A stretch of DNA of 64,000 bases, from the NCBI GenBank assembly GCA_019694165.1, contig JAIBCL010000015.1, forward strand, positions 106,160-170,159. The letters run 5' to 3'. This stretch comes from Verrucomicrobiaceae bacterium (lineage in GTDB: Bacteria; Verrucomicrobiota; Verrucomicrobiia; Verrucomicrobiales; Verrucomicrobiaceae). Below are positions 35,694 to 43,367 of this stretch, piece by piece. Numbering within the stretch: position 1 is the stretch's first letter; the number at the start of each line of letters is the position of its first letter. Both the position numbers and the translations under genes were made by a program. The notes under the pieces were generated by a model that ran no database searches, was not told the origin of the DNA, and saw only the letters and a program-made list of their open reading frames with translations.

Positions 35694-37162
35694 GGCTTTT
35701 TTGGGCTTGGTTTGAAGACAACGGGATCGCTCACGTCCTGCTTCACCTCCATCTGCCATTCAGCAAGGGCGGCCGAGAGGCGCTGCACATCCGCAGGGCG
35801 CGTAGGAGCGAGGTTCTGGCTTTCGCCGGGATCATTCGCCAGATCGTAGAGTTCCCACGGTGCCTTGGCTTTGGGGCGGATGATCTTGAGCGAGCCCTCG
35901 CGCATCGCGAACGAGTCGCCGAGATGAAACGCGATCCTCTCGTGCGGCGATGGCGTTTGGCTTGCGAGAGCCGGGAGGCAATTGCGACCATCGAGCACGC
36001 GATCTTTGGGCAGCGGCAAGCCAGCGACCTCGAGAAACACGGGCAACAAATCAAGATGGCTGAGCATCGCGTGATTCACGCTACCGGCGAGGATTTTGCC
36101 CGGCCAGCGGAAGATCGCGGGCACGCGAATGCCGCCTTCATACAACGTCGGAGCGCCATCTCGATAAACCCCAGCGCTCGCCACGCCCAGCCCGTGCGTG
36201 GGCCGCAGGATCGGCCCCATGTCGGACACGAAGACGACCAGCGTCTCATCACGCAAGCCGGTGGCATTGAGCGTGTCGAGCACACGTCCCACGTTTTCGT
36301 CCATCGCGGTGAGCACGGCGAAGTAGCGGCGTTTCTCATCGCTCTCCTCCGGCGACCAGCCGTAGGCGGCGAACGCGCTGTCCGGTGCCTGCCACTGCGG
36401 CTTCTCGCCGGGCTTCATGTTGATGCTGCTGACGTAGTGCGGCGCATTGAGCGGCAGATAGACAAAGAACGGCTTCCTGCTCTTCGCCTGACGCTTGATG
36501 TAATCGCAGGTCGCATCGGCGAAGATCCCGCCGCTGTAGCCTTCGACGCGATGCGGCTCGATGCCTTTGAATATGTCGTATTCGCCGTGATAGGTGTGCG
36601 TGAAGTAGTTGATGTTGCCGGAGCGGAAGCCGAGGAACTCATCGAACCCGCGCTCCGTGGGTCGGCTGCCGGGCGCGAAGCCGATGTTCCATTTGCCAAA
36701 GCAAGCCGTGCTATAACCCGCCTCCTTCAAATACTGCGGCATGATGCGTTCGCGATGCGGCAGCCCCACGCCATGCCAGTTCTCCTCGGGGCCAAGCTGG
36801 TGCGTCAGCCCATTGCGCAACGGATGCCTGCCTGTCAGCACCGCTCCACGCGAAACGGTGCAAGTTGATGCCACCACATAGAAGTCCGTGCAGCGCACCC
36901 CCTCCTTCGCTAGCTGATCAATGCGTGGTGTCTTGATGCCTGTGTTCCCGTAGCATCCAAGATCGCCGTAGCCGAGATTGTCCACGTAGATGAAGACGAT
37001 GTTTGGCTTCGCTGAGTCAGCGGCTTGGAGCGAGCAGAGGAGAAGGCAAAAGAATGACAGACAAAAAAAGGATGAGCCGCGTCCTCCATTTCTGTCTGTC
37101 AAACTCTTGCCTCTTTGAAGGTTGGAGATAGACGCAGCGGGTGGCAGTAGATTGCATTTCAT
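35690..37162 (-). CDS. Secreted sulfatase with an unusual active-site motif (CTVSR)
   Basis: A 490-aa protein with a long N-terminus and a hydrophobic export segment at about residues 31-48. Sulfatase motifs are NIVFIYVDNLGYGDLGCYG, CFGKWNIGF, VFVSDMGP and ELYDLANDPGESQNL. The formylglycine motif reads CTVSRGAVLTGRHPLR from Cys101, so the residue that is normally Pro or Ala is Val. Formylglycine-generating enzymes usually require C-x-P-x-R, so maturation may be inefficient, use another enzyme, or not occur. It lies 16 bp after the DUF1501 gene and overlaps the next sulfatase by four bases. An internal start nearer the hydrophobic segment is possible. Confidence 0.9.
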   Translation of the reverse strand: MKCNLLPPAASISNLQRGKSLTDRNGGRGSSFFCLSFFCLLLCSLQAADSAKPNIVFIYVDNLGYGDLGCYGNTGIKTPRIDQLAKEGVRCTDFYVVASTCTVSRGAVLTGRHPLRNGLTHQLGPEENWHGVGLPHRERIMPQYLKEAGYSTACFGKWNIGFAPGSRPTERGFDEFLGFRSGNINYFTHTYHGEYDIFKGIEPHRVEGYSGGIFADATCDYIKRQAKSRKPFFVYLPLNAPHYVSSINMKPGEKPQWQAPDSAFAAYGWSPEESDEKRRYFAVLTAMDENVGRVLDTLNATGLRDETLVVFVSDMGPILRPTHGLGVASAGVYRDGAPTLYEGGIRVPAIFRWPGKILAGSVNHAMLSHLDLLPVFLEVAGLPLPKDRVLDGRNCLPALASQTPSPHERIAFHLGDSFAMREGSLKIIRPKAKAPWELYDLANDPGESQNLAPTRPADVQRLSAALAEWQMEVKQDVSDPVVFKPSPKKP

Positions 37163-37178
37163 GATGTGGTGGTTTGCA

Positions 37179-38633
37179 TCACATCAGCGCCTTGATCGGC
37201 TTGGCACCTTCAACGCCGACGAGCTTCTGATCGAGGCCGCCGTAGAAGTAAGTGAGCTTGTCGGGATCGAGGCCCATCAGGGTCAGCGCAGTCGCGTGCA
37301 AGTGCTTCACATGGAACTTATCTTCGACAGCAGCGGAGCCGAGTTCGTCCGTCTGGCCCACGCTCACGCCGCCTTTGATGCCGCCGCCAGCCATCCACAT
37401 CGTGAAGCCGTAGGCATTGTGATCGCGGCCAGTGCCCTGCGCGTATTCGGCGGTCGGCTGGCGTCCGAACTCGCCGCCCCAAATGATGAGCGTGCTGTCG
37501 AGCAGGCCGCGTTGCTTGAGGTCTTTGAGCAGGCCAGCGACAGGTTTGTCCGTGCGACCGCAGTGATAGTTGTGATTCTTCTCGATGTCGGTGTGCGCGT
37601 CCCAGTTACTGTCGTTGTGCGCGCCGCCGGAGTAGAGCTGGATGAAACGCACGCCGCGCTCGACCATGCGCCGGGCGAGCAAGCATCGGCGTCCGAACTC
37701 CTCGGCCTGCGGATCGTCGAGGCCGTAGAGCCTCTTCGTCGCCTCGGACTCCTTGCTCAGATCCACCGCCTCGGGCGCATGCATTTGCATCTTCGCCGCG
37801 AGTTCATAACTGGCGATGCGCGCCGCGAGGCTGCTGTTTGCCGCACGCGTCGCGGCGTGCTCGGTGTTGAACTCGCGCAGCGTGTCGAGCATCCGCCGCT
37901 GCATCGTCGGCGACGTGTCGGCTGGCGCTTGCAGATCAAGGATCGGCTCGCCCGCGCTGCGCAGCACCGTGCCTTCATAACTCGCGGGCATGTAGCCGCT
38001 GGACCAGTTTTTGGCACCGCTGATCGGGCCGCCCGTGGGATCGAGCATCACCGCAAAGCCCGGCAGATTCTCGCTCACGCTGCCGAGCCCGTAGTTCACC
38101 CACGACCCCAGACACGGACTGCCTGAGAGGATCTTCCCCGTGTTCATCTGCAACATCGCCGACCCATGGATCGGCGAGTCCGCTGTCATCGAATGAATGA
38201 AGCCGATGTCATCGACGCACGTCGCGAGATGCGGGAACAGATCGCTCACCTGCTTCCCGCATTGCCCGTATTGTTTGAACTTCCACTTCGGTCCGACGAC
38301 ACGCCCCTGGTTGCGTTTGCCTCCGCGCCCGAAGGTCTTCACGTCGATCGTCTTGCCATCGAGCGCGTAGAGCTTCGGCTTGTGATCAAAGGTGTCCACA
38401 TGACTCGGCCCACCATACATGAAGAGGAAGATCACGCTCTTCGCCTTCGCCGGCAGCGGCGGCTTCTTCGCCGCGAGCGGATTCACAAACCCATCCGCCG
38501 CCTGAGCTTGCGAAGCAAAGAACGAATCCGCCGACAACAACCCCGTCAACGCCAGCCCCGTGAATCCACCGCCCGTGTCCCAAAGGAATTCACGGCGTGT
38601 GCGACGACAGAACTGGTTCTCGTGAGTGGGCAT
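37179..38633 (-). CDS. DUF1501 family Tat-exported protein
   Basis: A 484-aa protein with a twin-arginine leader (RRTRREFLWDTGGGFTGLAL). The body matches DUF1501: KSVIFLFMYGGPSHVDTFDHKP, DDIGFIHSMTADSPIHG, RGVRFIQLYSGGAHNDSNWDAH and LIIWGGEFGRQPTAEYAQGTGRDHNAYGF. The family is related to the sulfatase/alkaline phosphatase fold and is usually encoded beside DUF1549/DUF1553 cytochrome proteins. Here such a gene lies upstream on the same strand, but a plus-strand toxin-antitoxin pair separates the two. It leads an operon with two sulfatase genes, so it may act with sulfated glycans (inference). Confidence 0.9.
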   Translation of the reverse strand: MPTHENQFCRRTRREFLWDTGGGFTGLALTGLLSADSFFASQAQAADGFVNPLAAKKPPLPAKAKSVIFLFMYGGPSHVDTFDHKPKLYALDGKTIDVKTFGRGGKRNQGRVVGPKWKFKQYGQCGKQVSDLFPHLATCVDDIGFIHSMTADSPIHGSAMLQMNTGKILSGSPCLGSWVNYGLGSVSENLPGFAVMLDPTGGPISGAKNWSSGYMPASYEGTVLRSAGEPILDLQAPADTSPTMQRRMLDTLREFNTEHAATRAANSSLAARIASYELAAKMQMHAPEAVDLSKESEATKRLYGLDDPQAEEFGRRCLLARRMVERGVRFIQLYSGGAHNDSNWDAHTDIEKNHNYHCGRTDKPVAGLLKDLKQRGLLDSTLIIWGGEFGRQPTAEYAQGTGRDHNAYGFTMWMAGGGIKGGVSVGQTDELGSAAVEDKFHVKHLHATALTLMGLDPDKLTYFYGGLDQKLVGVEGAKPIKALM

Positions 38634-38880
38634 GGGCTATGACGAATGAGGAAGAACTACATTCTTTCGTCGCCCATCCTGTCTTCAAAACGGCGGCAAT
38701 CGTCAGGGCGTTGCAGTCCACTAACGCGAAGCATTCCGTGGCGATGGAGAAACCGCATCCGCGCGAGCCGTAAGTCACTCGGGACAGAATGCAACGTCGT
38801 CATCGACCCTCAGCTCGTAGCGATGGAGACAGATGGAAACTCAGGTTGAGCTACAGCTCCCTACGTGGCATCCTTCGCGC

Positions 38881-39186
38881 ATGAGCTTGACCGTTACCAT
38901 GAACGAAAGCGGACTCGTGGCACTGCCTGAGTCTGTGCTTACGATGTTTGGCATCACGGGTTCCCGGCAGATCGAACTCGATGTGCAGGATGACGGCGTG
39001 AAGCTTCGCCTCGGGCATGTGTCTGATGGCAATGATGTGCCGGTAGCGCGTATGGAAGTGCGTAACGGTCGCACCGTGATCGTGCCACCCTTGCCAGTGA
39101 CGGCGCGTGATATCGCGAAGGCGATCAAGGCAGACCGTGATGAGCGCTCCGATCAACTCGCCAGCCGTCATCGCCAGGGCGAATGA
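38881..39186 (+). CDS. AbrB/MazE-like antitoxin
   Basis: A 101-aa protein from the ATG giving MSLTVTMNESGLVALPESV, the swapped-hairpin DNA-binding start seen in AbrB/SpoVT-type antitoxins. The C-terminal part is charged (DIAKAIKADRDERSDQLASRHRQGE), as expected of the toxin-wrapping tail. It overlaps the PIN-domain gene by four bases (ATGA). Such antitoxins normally bind their own promoter. An in-frame ATG at 38833 exists but adds a non-conserved segment. Family assignment is by pattern only. Confidence 0.75.
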   Translation: MSLTVTMNESGLVALPESVLTMFGITGSRQIELDVQDDGVKLRLGHVSDGNDVPVARMEVRNGRTVIVPPLPVTARDIAKAIKADRDERSDQLASRHRQGE

Positions 39187-39602
39187 AAGTCGCGGTCGAT
39201 AGCTCCGTCCTCGTGGCGGCCCTGATCGCCAGCGAGAACGGCCATGACGAGTGCAATCAAGTGCTCGATTCCCACCAGTGTTCGGCGCATATGCACGCTC
39301 TCGCCGAAACCTTCAACACGCTCACTGGAAGCAGACTGGGATTTCGGGTGCCGGCGAATCAGGTCGTGGTGATGTTCCAGCGAGAGGTGCTGCCGCGTGT
39401 GACATTTGTCTCCCTGGATGCCGATGAGACAGTGCATGCGTTGATGGCAGCAGAACAACGCGGTGTGCGCGGCGGAGCGGTGTTCGACTATCATCACCTC
39501 GTCGCCGCCATGAAAGCGGGCGCTGAGAAATTCTTCACTTTGGACACAGAAGATTTCCGCCACATCAGTCGCCCAGGGGATCCTGAAATCGCGTGCCCCT
39601 GA
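39183..39602 (+). CDS. PIN-domain toxin (VapC family)
   Basis: A 139-aa PIN ribonuclease-like protein. The four acidic positions of the fold are visible: Asp6 in VAVDSSVL, Glu42 in HALAETFNTL, Asp102 in VFDYHHLVAA and Asp121 or Asp124 in FFTLDTEDF. VapC toxins cleave RNA using Mg held by these residues and are inhibited by the partner antitoxin. The start overlaps the antitoxin stop, giving a standard antitoxin-first operon. The pair stands alone on the plus strand between minus-strand DUF1501 and DUF1549/DUF1553 genes and is convergent with the latter. Confidence 0.88.
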   Translation: MKVAVDSSVLVAALIASENGHDECNQVLDSHQCSAHMHALAETFNTLTGSRLGFRVPANQVVVMFQREVLPRVTFVSLDADETVHALMAAEQRGVRGGAVFDYHHLVAAMKAGAEKFFTLDTEDFRHISRPGDPEIACP

Positions 39603-39632
39603 CTCACCTCGGTCACCACGCACCCGCTCCCC

Positions 39633-42107
39633 TCAGTCCAAGTAAAGAAACTCATTCAAATTCATCGCCAGCAAACAGAACGACTTCAGCGCGAGTTCCG
39701 GTGATGACTTCTCGTGTTCACACAGGGAAGCGATGAGCTTCATGCCTCGCTCGATCTCCGCGTTAGACGGCGGTCGCGAGGTGGTGAGTTGCAGGGCGAG
39801 CGTCACTTGTTGTTGAATGTCGTAGCCAGCTTCGTTGCGCAGGCGTTGGGCGAACTGCTCGGCTTGTTGATTCGCGAAGGCGCTGTTCATCAGGCCGAGC
39901 GCTTGCGTGGGCTGGGTGGAGGCGAAGCGCACGGGCGTGGAATGATCGGTCTCCGCTGCATCGAACGACGCAAGGATCGGGGTGATGAGCGAGCGCTTCA
40001 CATGGATGTAGATGCTGCGCCGCGATTGCTCTTCGGGCGAAGACTTGCCCCAGCCGCTGCCGGGGCGCGACTGGCCGGCGAGCACTTCCTTTGGGATGTC
40101 CACGTAGATGCCGGGGCCGAACATCTTGTCGTTCAGCGCACCGGAGACAGCGAGAATCGAGTCGCGAATCTCTTCCGCAGTGAGACGGCGCATGTCGAAG
40201 TGCGAGAGCAGATCATTGCGCGGATCAGCGCTCGTAGCGGCGTCGCTGGCGTGCGATGACTGGCGATACGTCTGCGATGCGAGGATGAGGCGATGCATGG
40301 CCTTCACGCTCCAACCGCTCGCGATGAACTCCGACGCGAGCCAGTCGAGCAGCTCGGGATGCGTGGGCGCATCGCCTTGCGTGCCGAAGTTGCTGCTCGA
40401 TCGCACGAGTCCGCGTCCGAAGTGATGCTGCCAGATGCGGTTCACCATCACGCGTGCGGTGAGCTGGTTTTGCGGAGATGCGATCCAGTTGGCCAAAGCC
40501 GTGCGTCGTCCCGTGGACGTGCCCGCTGCGGGCGGCGTGATCGTTGGCGTCGGTGGTGCGAGCACTTGCAGAAAGGCGGGGGCGACCTGCGCGCCTTGAT
40601 TCGCGGGGAGGCCGCGCTCGAGGATGAAGGTGTCGGGTGCGGTGGCACCGGTCTCCGTCACGGCCAGTGCGGAGCCTGCGCTCGCGACATCTTTTTCGAG
40701 CTTCTTCAGGTCGGACCGGAGCTTTTGATAACGACCAAACACTTCAGCGCCGAGGATCTCTTTGCCCTCCTTCCGGATCATGCCGGGGATTTGTTTCGGA
40801 CCCGTCTTCTCGCGCTTCGTGAGCAAACGAAAGTGCTCCTCGATCTCGCCCGCCTCCACTTCGAGTTCCTTCCGCTTCGTCACGCGTTCGGTCTGTGCAT
40901 CGTCGATCACCTCCGAGTATCGTGGCAGCGGCACTTCATCCGTGGGGCCGCCATTCTTGAAGTGGTTCACGTTGTGGAAGAACGACAGCAGCGAGTAGTA
41001 ATCGCGCTGCGAGATGGGATCGATCTTGTGATCGTGGCAACGCGCGCAATCGACGGTGAGCCCGAGAAACACCTGCCCGGTGGTGGCGACGATGTCATCG
41101 AGCATGTCGTAAACGGCGAGTTCTCTATCGGCTGGAGCATTGTCCCAAATGCCCAGCCGATAGTAACCCGTGGCGATGATGGCATCTGCCGTGGGCTGTG
41201 CAAACTCATCGCCCGCGAGCTGCTCGCGAACGAACTGATCGTAAGGTTTGTCGTCGTTGAAGGCGCGGATGACGTAGTCGCGATAACGCCAGGCATTGGG
41301 CTTCGCGCTGTCCACTTCGTAGCTGTTGGTCTCGGCGAAGCGCACGAGATCGAGCCAGTGCCGCCCCCATTGCTCGCCGTAGTGCTGAGATTTCAGCAGG
41401 CGCTCAATCAAATGATCCCACGCCTGCGCCGATGAATCAGAGACAAACGACTCCACCTCACCCGGCGTCGGCGGCAGGCCCGTGAGATCGTAGGTCACGC
41501 GGCGAACGAGCGCGCGTTTGTCAGCCTGCGGGCCGAGCGCGAGACCTTTCGCTTCGAGCTTCGCGATGATGAAGGCATCGATCGGAGTCGCGACCTGCGC
41601 GGTGTTTTTCACCTGTGGCACCTGCGGTTTCGTGATCGGCTGGAAGGCCCAGTGCGCGCGATCTTTGTCCGTGATCTTGAACTCGCGTCGCACAGCCGAA
41701 GGCGCTGAATCATTGGCAGGCCAAGGCGCGCCAAGCTTCACCCACGCGGTGAGATCGGCGATCTCCGCATCGCTGAGTTTCTTCTTCGGCGGCATCTGCA
41801 AATCCTTGTCCGACCAGCGCACGGCCTGCACGAGCAGGCTCTCGTCCGCGTTGCCCGGAACGATGGCCGGACCGGTATCACCACCTTTGAGCAAGCCCGC
41901 ACGCGAGTCGAGCAGCAGGCCGCCTTTGATCTTGTCCGCGTCGGTCGCGTGGCAGTTGTAGCAGCGATCCGCGAGCAGAGGACGGATGCGTTTCTCAAAG
42001 AAATCGATGTCTGCTGCGGACGGCACTGCGGCATAAAGACATGCACAGGCAAGGGCGAGGAAGAAGATGCATGCTCCCACGGATTCAGGACGACCACGGA
42101 AAATCAT
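39633..42107 (-). CDS. Secreted DUF1549/DUF1553 protein with cytochrome-type N-terminal domain (PSCyt1 family)
   Basis: About 824 aa from an ATG followed by MIFRGRPESVGACIFFLALACACL, an export segment. It has CYNCH in the cytochrome-like domain near residue 50, DUF1549 with CARCHDHKIDPISQRDYY, and a DUF1553 C-terminus with VMVNRIWQHHFGRGLVR and HPELLDWLASEF. It is a paralogue of the protein encoded at the left end of the window. The start codon lies between the arms of a 25-bp inverted repeat, which could hide it in mRNA structure. It follows a beta-propeller gene by 64 bp. DUF1501, the usual partner, lies downstream beyond the toxin-antitoxin pair. Confidence 0.92.
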   Translation of the reverse strand: MIFRGRPESVGACIFFLALACACLYAAVPSAADIDFFEKRIRPLLADRCYNCHATDADKIKGGLLLDSRAGLLKGGDTGPAIVPGNADESLLVQAVRWSDKDLQMPPKKKLSDAEIADLTAWVKLGAPWPANDSAPSAVRREFKITDKDRAHWAFQPITKPQVPQVKNTAQVATPIDAFIIAKLEAKGLALGPQADKRALVRRVTYDLTGLPPTPGEVESFVSDSSAQAWDHLIERLLKSQHYGEQWGRHWLDLVRFAETNSYEVDSAKPNAWRYRDYVIRAFNDDKPYDQFVREQLAGDEFAQPTADAIIATGYYRLGIWDNAPADRELAVYDMLDDIVATTGQVFLGLTVDCARCHDHKIDPISQRDYYSLLSFFHNVNHFKNGGPTDEVPLPRYSEVIDDAQTERVTKRKELEVEAGEIEEHFRLLTKREKTGPKQIPGMIRKEGKEILGAEVFGRYQKLRSDLKKLEKDVASAGSALAVTETGATAPDTFILERGLPANQGAQVAPAFLQVLAPPTPTITPPAAGTSTGRRTALANWIASPQNQLTARVMVNRIWQHHFGRGLVRSSSNFGTQGDAPTHPELLDWLASEFIASGWSVKAMHRLILASQTYRQSSHASDAATSADPRNDLLSHFDMRRLTAEEIRDSILAVSGALNDKMFGPGIYVDIPKEVLAGQSRPGSGWGKSSPEEQSRRSIYIHVKRSLITPILASFDAAETDHSTPVRFASTQPTQALGLMNSAFANQQAEQFAQRLRNEAGYDIQQQVTLALQLTTSRPPSNAEIERGMKLIASLCEHEKSSPELALKSFCLLAMNLNEFLYLD

Positions 42108-42145
42108 TTTGGAATCCCAATCCGTGGTCGCCCTGAATCCGTGGG
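42076..42145. repeat. Inverted repeat around the start of the DUF1549/DUF1553 gene
   Basis: The 25-bp arms (42076-42100 and 42121-42145, CCCACGGATTCAGG(A/G)CGACCACGGA and complement) pair with one mismatch across a 20-bp loop. The predicted start codon (42105-42107) falls in the loop, and the first codons form one arm. The hairpin could block or expose initiation, or be an inserted palindromic element that supplied a new start. Confidence 0.75.
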
Positions 42146-42171
42146 AGTCCATATCAGCGCAAGAGGACAAA

Positions 42172-43113
42172 CTACTTCTTGTCACCGAGCAGTTGCACGA
42201 CCGTCACGGAGTTGCCGAAGCGCGTGAAGTCCTTCCACGTCCACACGACCTTCTTCTCCGGCGTCACCTCAATGATCTGCGGATTCGCCTCCGTCGCATG
42301 GCAGTTGCCGATGAGCGTGTTGCCATTCTCAAGTCGCACAACACGCGTGACCCACGCGAGCGTGATGCCGGGGAGATCGTTCTGCTCGATCTTCCACACG
42401 ATCTCCTTCGCCGGCGATACTTCGAGCACGCTGTGGCCGTTGCCAGCGCCGATGAGCGTGTTGCCGTTCGCGAGCCGCGTCGCGCTGAAAACCGAATTGC
42501 CAAACGCCTCGGGTCCGTGGCCGCCCTTCTTTTCTTTGCCAAACATCGGCACCTCGAACTCCCACACGACCTTCCCGCTCATCTCATACTCGCGCACGCA
42601 ACCATCGTGCTCATGCGCCACGAGGTAGTGACCGTTCGCCAGTTTGCGCACGAGCCGCGTGTCGCTGTGCGCGCTGGGCGACAGCACCTTCAGCTTCATC
42701 TCGTGCTTCACCGTGCCATCCTGCGCGACCTCGATGATGCGCGCTGGCCCCGACTCCGCGATCATCGTCAGGCCATCGTCGAGCCGCTGAAATGCATGCA
42801 CCTCCACTCGCTGCCCCGGATTGGCCTTCGCCGCATCGTATTCCCACACCACCTTCCTCTCCGGCGTCACCTCCTGCACCTTCGTCCAGCCCTGCTGGAG
42901 CAACAGGTTCCCATTCGCCAGCAACTGCGCATCATGAATCGCCGTCACCGGAATCTCCCACTCCGCCTTCCCATCCGCGCCCACAATGGCCAGCAGCTTC
43001 GTGGAAGAGTCCGCCACGAGCACGCGACGTGCGGGGCCGGTTTGTTCGGCGAGGGCAGACGATGCGAACGCGAGAACGACGATGGCGGAGATGTGAAGAA
43101 AGGATGAAGTCAT
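42172..43113 (-). CDS. Secreted PQQ/ASST-like beta-propeller protein
   Basis: About 313 aa from the ATG giving MTSSFLHISAIVVLAFASSALA. Repeats of about 45 residues contain variants of HDAQLLANGNLLLQ, EVTPERKVVWEY, RLANGNTLIGAGNG and RLENGNTLIGN with an ExxPxxxxVW pattern. These are typical of PQQ-like and arylsulfotransferase-like propellers without an evident catalytic site. A role as a binding or scaffold protein for the following DUF1549/DUF1553 protein is possible. No quinone-binding residues can be assigned with confidence. Confidence 0.8.
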   Translation of the reverse strand: MTSSFLHISAIVVLAFASSALAEQTGPARRVLVADSSTKLLAIVGADGKAEWEIPVTAIHDAQLLANGNLLLQQGWTKVQEVTPERKVVWEYDAAKANPGQRVEVHAFQRLDDGLTMIAESGPARIIEVAQDGTVKHEMKLKVLSPSAHSDTRLVRKLANGHYLVAHEHDGCVREYEMSGKVVWEFEVPMFGKEKKGGHGPEAFGNSVFSATRLANGNTLIGAGNGHSVLEVSPAKEIVWKIEQNDLPGITLAWVTRVVRLENGNTLIGNCHATEANPQIIEVTPEKKVVWTWKDFTRFGNSVTVVQLLGDKK

Positions 43114-43367
43114 AAGCAGTGAGTGCGCGAGGATACGGACGGACACAGATGTTCCTCGCTGGCTCGTGGGGCTATTTTGAGAATGGCGGGGAAGCTGCGA
43201 CTACAGCGAGGATTCAGATCGAGGCAGTTTGCCCACTCGCGTGCTTGGCAATTCCATCCCGGTCCGCTACCCGAGTTTCTTGATCGGCTCCGTGCTGCTG
43301 AAGAGCGGTGTGTTAGTTGAATTCGAGGCTCGTGAGGGATTCCCTCGTAAGTCTGCCGCACCTCTCC

